Assembly (NCBI GenBank): GCA_945907245.1
Contig: CAMDTB010000020.1
Span: 1 to 49,374 of the forward strand
Source: Rhizobium sp. Q54
Lineage (GTDB): Bacteria > Pseudomonadota > Alphaproteobacteria > SMXS01
Length of the DNA: 49,374 bases
Reading direction: 5' to 3'
Of the stretch, positions 42,917-49,374 are shown piece by piece; positions within the stretch are counted from its first letter, which is position 1; each line of letters starts with the position of its first letter. The notes below the pieces were generated by a model. The model saw only the letters and a program-made list of their open reading frames with translations. It was not told the origin of the DNA and did no database searches. The position numbers and the translations under genes are program-made.

Positions 42917-43657
42917 CTAGAACCCGTAACCGCCCGTTTCCGGCACGGGCAACGCCCGCTGGTTGTAGAGCATCTTCGTCCGGCGCTCGATTTCCTCGGG
43001 CGGCAGGTCGGTGAGGAGCGAGGCGAAGTCGGCGCCGACGGCCATGCCGCGCTGCACCGCCGGGCGCTCGCTCAACTCGTCGAACCAGCGCTTGAAATAC
43101 TTGAACTCGTTGATGTCCTGCTTGTGAAACTTCCAGTTCACCGTCCACGGATAGGCGGCCATGTCGGCGATGGTATACGCGTCGCCCGCCAGATAGCGGC
43201 GGTCGTAGAGCCGCTTGTTCAGCACGCCGTAGAGCCGGTTGGCCTCGTCGGTGAAGCGGCGCAGGGCGAACGACTGGTCGCCATGCTTGTCTCCGGCGCG
43301 GATGAACGTCCCCAGCTCGCCCAGCTTCGGGCCCTGGTTCGCCATCTGCCAGAACACCCACTGCACCACGTCGTATTTGGTGCGCAGATCCTGCGGCCAG
43401 AACCGGCCGAACTTTTCCGCCAGGTAGAGCAGGATGGCGCCGGATTCGAACACGCTGACCGGCGCGCCGCCGCCGTCGGGCGCGTCGTCGACCAGGGTCG
43501 GCATCCGGTGGTTGGGATTGATCGCCAGGAACTCGGGCTTGAACTGGTCGCCCGCGCCGATGTTGCACGGGATGACGGTGTACTCGACCCCGGCCTCCTC
43601 GAGGAAGATGGTGACCTTCTTGCCATTCGGAGTCGGCCAGTAGTGGAGATTGATCAT
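42917..43657 (-). CDS. Glutathione S-transferase (YfcG/Ure2-like)
   Basis: A 246-residue GST. The thioredoxin-like domain has LHYWPTPNGKKVTIFLEEAG, with the TPNGKK segment typical of the Nu/YfcG class, NPNHRMPTLVDD (cis-proline) and VFESGAILLYLAEKFG (glutathione gamma-glutamyl contact). The helical domain has DAYTIADMAAYPW. The Nu class uses the Asn/Thr of TPNG rather than Tyr/Ser and shows disulfide reductase activity with glutathione (family knowledge). The start at 43657 follows GAAGGTGA. The open frame continues upstream to 43795 without similarity. Confidence 0.92.
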   Translation of the reverse strand: MINLHYWPTPNGKKVTIFLEEAGVEYTVIPCNIGAGDQFKPEFLAINPNHRMPTLVDDAPDGGGAPVSVFESGAILLYLAEKFGRFWPQDLRTKYDVVQWVFWQMANQGPKLGELGTFIRAGDKHGDQSFALRRFTDEANRLYGVLNKRLYDRRYLAGDAYTIADMAAYPWTVNWKFHKQDINEFKYFKRWFDELSERPAVQRGMAVGADFASLLTDLPPEEIERRTKMLYNQRALPVPETGGYGF

Positions 43658-43774
43658 CGGGTCACCTTCGCTGTTTTCCATGGCGGCGCGCCAGAGCGTA
43701 ACCCCTGTACACTCGCTCGGCCAGCGCGCGGATCGATACGCGCATGGCGGCGCCAATTGTCCTGACGTCGACTT

Positions 43775-43801
43775 TGTGGCATAAACGAATTTCATGCCAC
43801 A
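43775..43801. promoter_or_regulatory. Inverted repeat upstream of vapBC, candidate operator
   Basis: TGTGGCAT (43775-43782) and ATGCCACA (43794-43801) are perfect 8-bp arms with an 11-base spacer, ending 15 bases before the vapB-like ATG. This suits autoregulation by the AbrB-type antitoxin with its toxin (inferred). Confidence 0.5.
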
Positions 43802-43816
43802 TCGTGATTTTACACC

Positions 43817-44068
43817 ATGAACAAGATAGTTGTCAGAGTCTCTCCGTCTGGCCGAGTCAGCATCCCAGCCGAGGTCCGGCGCGCCATGGGGCTGGACGGC
43901 GGCGGCACCGTGATCATGGAAATGGACGGCAACGATCTGCGCATCCGGACACTGCGCGAGGGTGTCGCACGGGCGCAGGCCATCGCCCGCAAGATCCTGG
44001 GCGATAGCACCGAGTTGCTGTCCGACGAACTGATCGCCGAACGCCGCCGCGAGGCAGCAAGGGAATGA
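43817..44068 (+). CDS. vapB: AbrB/SpoVT-type antitoxin (VapB-like)
   Basis: An 83-residue protein with an N-terminal swapped-hairpin AbrB DNA-binding domain (VRVSPSGRVSIPAEVRRAMG, with LRIRTLREG) and a helical toxin-binding tail. It overlaps the downstream PIN-toxin gene by four bases (ATGA), as is usual for VapBC modules. It should neutralise the toxin and repress the promoter with it. An 8-bp inverted repeat lies just upstream. Confidence 0.9.
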   Translation: MNKIVVRVSPSGRVSIPAEVRRAMGLDGGGTVIMEMDGNDLRIRTLREGVARAQAIARKILGDSTELLSDELIAERRREAARE

Positions 44069-44454
44069 ACGGAATCGTGCTCGACGCTTCGGCCCTGACC
44101 GCGCTGTTGTCGAGAGAGACCGGATGGGAGCAGGTCGACGAAGCGCTCGCCGAGGCCGTGATCTCCGCGGTCAACCTGGCCGAGGTCGCCGGCATTTTTG
44201 CCAGAAGAGGCGCGGAGGAAGCGGACATTCGCGAGATGCTCGGTAACGTGACCATCAAACGCGTGCCGTTCGACGAAGAGCTCGCACTTGACGCGGGAAT
44301 GCTCGAGCCGCTTACCCGCGTGGCCGGACTATCGCTGGGCGATCGCGCCTGCCTCGCTCTCGCGCGGCGGCTGCGCGCGCCGGTGATGACCGCCGATCGC
44401 GCATGGAGCGCTGTCGCGGACGTCGTCGGAGTGACCGTGCGGCACATCCGCTAA
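44065..44454 (+). CDS. vapC: PIN-domain toxin (VapC-like)
   Basis: A 129-residue PIN-domain ribonuclease. The acidic metal-binding residues are Asp7 (LDASAL), Glu40 (SAVNLAEVAG), Asp93 (LSLGDRACLAL) and Asp111 (VMTADRAW). All four expected positions are intact, so the toxin should be active. VapC proteins cleave tRNA or rRNA and slow growth when free of VapB (family knowledge). Location next to a pseudogene and an IS-type remnant farther downstream fits a mobile accessory stretch. Confidence 0.92.
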   Translation: MNGIVLDASALTALLSRETGWEQVDEALAEAVISAVNLAEVAGIFARRGAEEADIREMLGNVTIKRVPFDEELALDAGMLEPLTRVAGLSLGDRACLALARRLRAPVMTADRAWSAVADVVGVTVRHIR

Positions 44455-44496
44455 CCGCGTCTGCGCGAGTTCCCTCCCCCGCTGGCCGGGTTCCGC

Positions 44497-44898
44497 CTAC
44501 GCCCTCATCGGCGGAATCCGCCCGTCGGCGTGCGCCTCGCTGGGACGCTTGACGGCGACAAGGCGGCCGTCGCGCTGCATGCGGCGGCCCACATCCTGCC
44601 AGAACGGCATTCGCGGCGTCTCCTGCTCCCAGTGCAGCACCGAGGCCTCGCTGCACCAGCGCTGCAGGTGCGGCATGACGTTCTTGTGGGCGCCTTACGT
44701 CATGAAGGCGCGCATGGCCGACTCGTCGCGCCAGGCCGACCTGGTCCAGAAGGTCATGCCCGCGTCGCGGAACACCTCGACGCCCAGATTGCCGGGCGCG
44801 GCGCGCGCCTGGCGGGTGATCTTCACCGAATGCAGCAGGAAGTCCGGCAGGAAGCGCCAGGACCTTACGCGCAATCGTGTGATCGAGATGACCGCCAT
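44497..44898 (-). pseudogene. DUF3291/antibiotic-monooxygenase-like gene with an internal stop
   Basis: Read on the minus strand from ATG 44898, the frame codes for MAVISITRLRVRSWRFLPDF and continues to SAMRAFMT. It is then cut by TAA (44697-44695). The same frame goes on without break through GAHKNVMPHLQRWCSEASV to a TAG at 44497. The two halves together have the length (133 codons) and order of the small ABM-like family that has PHR-AMPKL-EWCDEA at that place, so one nonsense change inactivated the gene, or the base call is wrong. No frameshift is needed to join the halves. Confidence 0.72.
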
Positions 44899-44944
44899 TC
44901 GGGAATCCTCGGGGGAAGTGCCGGGAAGATATATGCAGCGCCGC

Positions 44945-45811
44945 TCAGGACACCAGCAATAACGGCAGCGCGCGGCGCGCGGTTTCAAACGTCTGCTGCA
45001 CCTGGCGCGAGGCGGCCGCGTCGCGGCCCATGACGAGGAGGCCGGGTCCCAGTTCGACCAGCTCCGCCGCCAGCGCGGCGCCGTCCGGGTCGGAGAACTG
45101 CAGCAGCCGGGTCGGCAGCCCACGCCGCGACAGCCAGTCGGTGGCGCGGCGGCGCGCGCGGGCGTCCATGCCGTGGGGCAGCACCACCGCCAGTTCCTTG
45201 CCGAACGCCGCCGCCACCTCGCGCGCCGCGCCCAGCACGACCGTGTCGCCTTCGAACAGGGCGATCACCGGCCGGTCGCGGCCCCGACCCTGGCTATCGA
45301 GCCCGTCGCCCAGCAGCAGCAGCGAGCAGGCCATGGCGCCGACCGCCTCGCTGACGTTACGGGCGGTGCGCGAGCAGATCGCCAGCAGGTCGCCCTGCAG
45401 CGCCTCGCTGGCCGCCACCTGCTCGGTATGCCCGGTCGCGGTGCGGAACGACCAGCGCACGCCCGACGCCGCGCGGGCGAGCGCCGCCTCGGCCTGGTGC
45501 GCCAGCCGGTCCAGCCGCTGCTCCAGCATGGTGCGGTCGATCACCCGGGTGACGCCGCCCCGGCTGGTCAGCACCGCGCCGAACGGCAGCGAGACCATGT
45601 TCATCATGTCGCTGGTCTTGACGAACAGCGCGACCAGCTCGGCCTCGTAGGCGCGGGCCAGCCGCACCGCCGTGTCGATGGCCTCGCCGCCAGCCGATTC
45701 CGGCTCGATGGTCAGCACGATGCGGCTGACGACGCGGCGCCTGCGGCCCGGCTTGCGCGCGGCGGCATTTTCACCGCGGGCGCTTTCTGGGGTGATGGGC
45801 GCGCCGGTCAT
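44945..45811 (-). CDS. Universal-stress-like protein coupled to the Lon-family protease
   Basis: A 288-residue soluble protein with two degenerate Rossmann-like halves. The first begins SRIVLTIEPESAGGEAIDTAVRLARAYEAELVALFVK, seen in part as AIDTAVRLARAYEAEL, as in UspA domains. The second has PVIALFEGDTVVLGAAREVA, and ends ARRALPLLLVS. The N-terminal 25 residues are basic and probably disordered. ATP-binding glycines are not clearly conserved. The start overlaps the stop of the protease gene by four bases (ATGA). The upstream continuation of the frame is inside that gene and is excluded. The function is unknown, but coupling suggests an adaptor or stress-linked partner. Confidence 0.75.
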   Translation of the reverse strand: MTGAPITPESARGENAAARKPGRRRRVVSRIVLTIEPESAGGEAIDTAVRLARAYEAELVALFVKTSDMMNMVSLPFGAVLTSRGGVTRVIDRTMLEQRLDRLAHQAEAALARAASGVRWSFRTATGHTEQVAASEALQGDLLAICSRTARNVSEAVGAMACSLLLLGDGLDSQGRGRDRPVIALFEGDTVVLGAAREVAAAFGKELAVVLPHGMDARARRRATDWLSRRGLPTRLLQFSDPDGAALAAELVELGPGLLVMGRDAAASRQVQQTFETARRALPLLLVS

Positions 45812-48255
45812 GCGTCGCCCTCCCAGCGCGGCGGCTGGCCGAAGCGCTGCCTGGCCTGGGCGAAGCCGTGCAGCCGGTCGGCGACGCGGGCGTTGATGGT
45901 GCCCGGCGGGAACACGCCGTTCGCGTCGGCCTTGCCGGCGGCCACGCCGGTCAGGATCTCGATCCCCTGGTCGATGCTGGAGACGGCGTGGATGTGGAAT
46001 TTCTTCGCCTCGACCGCGTCGACCACCCGGTGATGCAGCATCAGGTGCTTGACGTTGGCGGTGGGGACCAGCACGCCCTGCTTGCCGGAGAGCCCCCGTT
46101 TCTCGCACAGGTCGAAGAAGCCCTCGACCTTCTCGTTGACGCCGCCGATGGCCTGCACCTGGCCGCGCTGGTTGACCGAGCCGGTGACCGCGAAATGCTG
46201 GAAGATCGGCGCCTCGGCCAGCGCCGACAGCAGCGCGTAGAGCTCGGCCGACGAGGCGCTGTCGCCGTCGACGCCGCCATAGGACTGCTCGAACACCAGG
46301 CTGGCCGACAGCGACAGCGGCAGGTCCTGGGAATATTGCGCGCCCAGGTAGCCCGTCAGGATCAGCACGCCCTTGGAATGCAGCGGCCCGCCCAGCGCCA
46401 CCGTGCGCTCGATGTCGAGCACGTCGCCGCGCCCCAGCCAGACGCGGGCGGTGATCCGGCTCGGCTTGCCGAACGAGGCCGCGCCGATGGAATAGACCGA
46501 CAGGCCGTTGATCTGGCCGGTGACGGCGCCCGCGGTGTCGATCAGCATGGTCTGGCGGACGATCTCGGCCTGCATCCGCTCGTTGATGCGGCTGACCCGG
46601 CGGCGCCTGGCGTCGATGGCCTCGTCCACGTCGGCCGCCATCACCACGTCGCGGCCGGTCTTGCCAGCGAGGTAGTCGGCCTCGCGCATCACGTCGGTGA
46701 GGTGCTCCACATTGGCCGACAGCCGCTCGGAATCCTCTTCCTGGCGCGACATCTCGTCGATCAGCCGGGCGACGGCGCCGCGGTGGAACGGCTTCAGGGT
46801 GTCGCTGCGCGCCCGCGCCGCGATCAGCCGCGCCATCTTCCGGACGGTCTCGTCGTCGCGCACCACCCGCTCGTCGAAGTCGGCCATCACCTTGAACAGG
46901 CCGGGGAAGTCCGGGTCATAGGCGTGCAGCGGATAGTAGATGTTGCCCTCGCCCAGCAGCACGATCTTCACCTGCAGCGGAATGGCTTCGGGCTCCAGCA
47001 TGGTGGTGACCGGCAGGCCCATGGCGCCGAACACCGGCTCGATGCGGATCTCGTTCGCCCGGACCGCGCGCTTCAGCGCCTCCCAGGCCATCGGCTGCAT
47101 CAGCACCTTGCGCGCATCGAGCAGCAGGTAGCCGCCATTCGCCCGGTGCAGCGCGCCGGCGCGGATCATGCCGAAGTCGGTGACCAGCGTGCCCATCTCC
47201 ACCCGCTGCTCGATCCGGCCGATCAGCCGCTCGTAGGTCGGCTCGTCCTCGTAGACCACCGGCGCCGGCCCGCCCTCCTTGTGCTCTACGATCAAATTGA
47301 CCAGGTAGCGGCGGAAATAGACCTCCGGCCCCGGACCCCGGCCCGGGCCCTTGTCCTCCTCGGCCGGCTTCTGCGCCTTCAGGAACAGGTCGACGCTGTC
47401 CTTCAGGTCGGCGTGGACCCGCTCCAGGTGGCCGGCGACCTCCTCAAGATCGGCATAGCGTTCCTGCACGGCGCGGACCAGGCTGGCGGTGGCGAATTCG
47501 GCGGTCTCCTCGTTCACCGCCTCGATGCGCTCGCGCACCTCCTGCAGCACCGCCGGCATCCCCTGCATGGCGACGCGCAGCCCTTCCTGCAGCGCCCTGA
47601 TGTCCTCCTCGATGCGCTTGCGCTCGTCCTCGGGCAGCTTGTTGAAGTTCTCCGGGTCCATCACCTTGCCGCCATCCAGCGGCGCGAACCCCATGCCCAT
47701 GGGCGTGTTCAGCAGGGTGATTTTCTTTTCGGCCGCCTCGGCGCGCAGCGCCTCCAGCGCGGCGTTCTGGCGGCGCTCGACCTCGTCCTGGATCGCCTGG
47801 ACGGCGTTGCGGTAGTCCTCGCTGGAGAACGCGTTGGTCAGCGCCGCGCGCACGTCGCGCACCAGCTGCTCCATCGCCTCGGCGAACGCCGCGCCCCGCC
47901 CGGCCGGCAGCGACAGCGCGTTGGGCCGGCGCTCGTCCTCGAAATTGTAGACATAGGCCCAGTCGCGCTCGGCGTGCCGCGTCGATGCCGCCTGCTCCAC
48001 CAGCCCGCGCACCAGCCGGTACTTGCCGGTGCCGCGCGGGCCGACGGCGAACAGATTGTAGCCGGGCTTGTCCATGCCCAGCGCGAACTCGATGGCCTCG
48101 ATGGCGCGCTGCTGGCCGATGACGCCGTTGGCCTCGGTGAGCTCGGCGGTGGTCTCGAACCCCAGCGTGCTCGGGTCGCAGTGCCCGCACAGCGCGCTGG
48201 CGGGCAGCGGCAGGTGGACGGGCGCGTCGGTCTCGGCGGCTTTCTTCGTCGGCAT
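45808..48255 (-). CDS. Lon-related AAA+ protease (LonB/YcbZ-like)
   Basis: An 815-residue ATP-dependent protease. The Walker A is GPRGTGK (residues 72-78) near the N-terminus, preceded by CGHC, and an alpha-helical insertion (about 110-330) follows. Walker B-type GYLLLDARKVL and the sensor region come next, and the Lon protease domain has SYGGVDGDSASSAELYALL with Ser666 and GGVNEKVEGFF with Lys709. The 43-residue Ser-Lys distance equals that in Lon. The architecture, with Walker A at the extreme start and no LAN domain, matches YcbZ-like Lon relatives. The start at 48255 has GGGGGAGGAA upstream. It is co-translated with the stress-like gene. Confidence 0.9.
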   Translation of the reverse strand: MPTKKAAETDAPVHLPLPASALCGHCDPSTLGFETTAELTEANGVIGQQRAIEAIEFALGMDKPGYNLFAVGPRGTGKYRLVRGLVEQAASTRHAERDWAYVYNFEDERRPNALSLPAGRGAAFAEAMEQLVRDVRAALTNAFSSEDYRNAVQAIQDEVERRQNAALEALRAEAAEKKITLLNTPMGMGFAPLDGGKVMDPENFNKLPEDERKRIEEDIRALQEGLRVAMQGMPAVLQEVRERIEAVNEETAEFATASLVRAVQERYADLEEVAGHLERVHADLKDSVDLFLKAQKPAEEDKGPGRGPGPEVYFRRYLVNLIVEHKEGGPAPVVYEDEPTYERLIGRIEQRVEMGTLVTDFGMIRAGALHRANGGYLLLDARKVLMQPMAWEALKRAVRANEIRIEPVFGAMGLPVTTMLEPEAIPLQVKIVLLGEGNIYYPLHAYDPDFPGLFKVMADFDERVVRDDETVRKMARLIAARARSDTLKPFHRGAVARLIDEMSRQEEDSERLSANVEHLTDVMREADYLAGKTGRDVVMAADVDEAIDARRRRVSRINERMQAEIVRQTMLIDTAGAVTGQINGLSVYSIGAASFGKPSRITARVWLGRGDVLDIERTVALGGPLHSKGVLILTGYLGAQYSQDLPLSLSASLVFEQSYGGVDGDSASSAELYALLSALAEAPIFQHFAVTGSVNQRGQVQAIGGVNEKVEGFFDLCEKRGLSGKQGVLVPTANVKHLMLHHRVVDAVEAKKFHIHAVSSIDQGIEILTGVAAGKADANGVFPPGTINARVADRLHGFAQARQRFGQPPRWEGDA

Positions 48256-48389
48256 GCGGTTCCTCCCCCGGGGAAAATAGGGTGGATGGCCGACATTAGG
48301 TAGCAAATACACCAACCAGCCCACGCCCTAACCCCGGACTCGAAATTGTAGAATCATGCGGCCAAATAGACCCAACGCATACTCTGTTA

Positions 48390-48413
48390 CGACTCCACAA
48401 CGAGATGGAGTCG
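48390..48413. repeat. Short inverted repeat upstream of the low-GC gene
   Basis: CGACTCCA and TGGAGTCG form 8-bp arms with an 8-base loop, 15 bases before the ATG at 48429. A regulatory site or part of a 5' leader; nothing more can be said. Confidence 0.4.
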
Positions 48414-48428
48414 GGGCATGATCAGTGA

Positions 48429-49052
48429 ATGGAGTGGAGAAAATGGTTTAGGCGCAGTTTGGCGTGGGCTTCATTTCTCAGCCTTCCGGTGATCTACCTT
48501 AACGTTGAACGGCTGGCGGAAGCGTTGGGGTGGGACAGCTTGCTTGTCGATGCAACCGGAGTTTCCGGTTCTTCCGGCATGACGGGAACCCTCATCGATA
48601 TTCTTGTGAGTCCGGCAATGGCCATGGGGTCGATTGCCCTAGTATCTTTTTCATTGGGGGTCTGGGTCGATACGTGGATACGCCAGCGAGAACCTGCCAA
48701 AGTTAAGCGCCCGGAGGCGTTGCGGTTGATTGGCAAGCAATGCGAACTCATGGCCTATCGAATAAAAAGCTCGCTTGACCCTGGTTATTTTGGCCCAGGT
48801 TACAAAAACACACCCCAAGAAACCGTCGCCGCTACCTACTCTCTTCTTTTGACGCTGGATAAGCAGCGGATTCCTGCGCCCACCCAAGCGGCGTTGGTCG
48901 ACCTTAGAGTAATTAATCAAGTAGAGAATTACTTTCGGATGATCGGGAAGCTGTTGATTGCCGGCCACATACGAGAAGCCGAGGTGGAGGCGATACAGAT
49001 GACAGTCGAGATCATGGAGTTATCCGAAAATCGGATGGCCCATAGCGGTTAG
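48429..49052 (+). CDS. Hypothetical two-helix membrane protein
   Basis: A 207-residue protein with a basic N-terminus, two transmembrane helices (about residues 10-28 and 62-82) and a cytoplasmic helical domain (residues 90-200, e.g. ALRLIGKQCELMAYRIKSS and VENYFRMIGKLLIAGH). I do not recognise the family. Base composition drops sharply here (visibly near half GC, against about two-thirds elsewhere), and codon use includes AAA, TTT and ATT, which is rare in neighbours. This suggests recent transfer. The truncated IS1595-type transposase lies 53 bases downstream. Confidence 0.7.
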   Translation: MEWRKWFRRSLAWASFLSLPVIYLNVERLAEALGWDSLLVDATGVSGSSGMTGTLIDILVSPAMAMGSIALVSFSLGVWVDTWIRQREPAKVKRPEALRLIGKQCELMAYRIKSSLDPGYFGPGYKNTPQETVAATYSLLLTLDKQRIPAPTQAALVDLRVINQVENYFRMIGKLLIAGHIREAEVEAIQMTVEIMELSENRMAHSG

Positions 49053-49105
49053 CATTGAATAAGGAAAACGGTGGCAAACCCAGCTTTCACGGAACGAGTG
49101 ATTGA

Positions 49106-49374
49106 CGGCTTACGGTTCATGCCGACGAAGGCACCGCATGGGATCACCTGCAGGCCGTCTATGATACACGCCGTATCAATCATGGCGTGGCCGTCAAAGA
49201 CAAGGGAGCCTGCACCAATCAGGCCGATAGCTACTTCTCACGCATGCGCCGCGCTGAGTTCGGCGCGTATCACCGGGTCAGCGGTGCCTACCTGTACCAC
49301 TACGCGGATGAGATGACGTGGCGCGAGGATATGCGCAGGGAGAGCAACGGGGATCAGTATGTGATGGTCGCGGC
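49106..49374 (+). mobile_element. IS1595-family transposase, C-terminal remnant
   Basis: The frame from 49106 to the window edge codes for RLTVHADEGTAWDHL, RINHGVAVKDKGACTNQADS, YFSRMRRAEFGAYHRVSGAY and EMTWREDMRRESNGDQY. These are hallmarks of the ISXO2-like DDE domain of IS1595 transposases (TVHADE, INH, GACTNQAE-FFSRLRRAE, WRED-RR-SNG). A TGA lies directly before Arg at 49103-49105 and the N-terminal half is missing, so this copy is broken at its 5' side. The right end is outside the window. Confidence 0.85.

Noticed and set aside
44945-46108. Extended version of the stress-like protein beginning at 46108
   Set aside because: The first part lies inside the Lon-like coding region in another frame and has shadow composition; ATG 45811 in an ATGA overlap is the better start.
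45868-48303. Plus-strand frame of about 800 codons opposite the Lon-like gene
   Set aside because: His/Arg/Gln/Val-rich shadow; the minus-strand protease has intact Walker A and Ser-Lys dyad.

Overview
This window looks like a chromosomal segment of a high-GC alphaproteobacterium, probably from the Rhodospirillales-like part of the class (inference). The supporting signs are a gcrA cell-cycle regulator, a SAM-II riboswitch in front of an O-succinylhomoserine sulfhydrylase gene, alphaproteobacterial REP-like palindromes, an argH-lptM-lysA operon and an M13/TBDR-rich envelope repertoire. There is no rRNA, CRISPR array or prophage. One tRNA (Gly, CCC) is present.

Layout. 1-340: the end of a cyanide-insensitive bd-type quinol oxidase operon (subunit II plus a DUF2474 micro-subunit). 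350-3000: a REP element, a lipoprotein gene and a pabB-pabC fusion for folate synthesis. 3066-13545: a ten-kilobase, all-plus-strand metal-uptake locus. It holds a DUF2946 protein, a TonB-dependent receptor, a PCu(A)C copper chaperone, a second (siderophore-type) receptor, an exported isonitrile-hydratase homologue, a second DUF2946 copy, a third receptor and a PepSY membrane protein with a His-rich insert. 13627-17178: acyl-CoA dehydrogenase, a glutaminase fused to a TerB-like domain, and a GFA-type zinc protein. 17223-18123: a HigBA-like toxin-antitoxin islet bracketed by copies of the tlpA 3' end. 18137-25280: a TlpA-like thioredoxin, argH-lptM-lysA, hslO, argF and argD. 25434-30939: an ABC-2 permease, gcrA, a parvulin lipoprotein, a ZIP-like permease with a Zur-like palindrome, a secreted helical-repeat protein and an aldo/keto reductase. 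30941-38946 (minus strand): an esterase, argE, folE, apaG, metZ behind a SAM-II riboswitch and terminator, a hybrid histidine kinase and MscS. 39028-49374: REP and tandem repeats, tRNA-Gly, cupin, M13 peptidase, a damaged methyltransferase gene, GST, VapBC, a pseudogene with an internal stop, a stress-like protein, a Lon-family AAA protease, a low-GC membrane protein and a truncated IS1595-type transposase.

The most interesting region is 3066-13545. Two DUF2946-receptor modules flank a copper chaperone, a siderophore-type receptor and an exported enzyme that closely resembles isonitrile hydratase. Because some natural isonitriles are copper chelators (chalkophores), I propose that the locus imports copper-chelator complexes and releases the metal by hydrating the isonitrile, with the PepSY protein as a possible reductase. 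That is inference. The gene content and families are read from the sequence. Other points worth checking are the SAM-II switch starting only about ten bases after the kinase stop codon, the TA islet with tlpA-derived direct repeats, and the glutaminase-TerB fusion.
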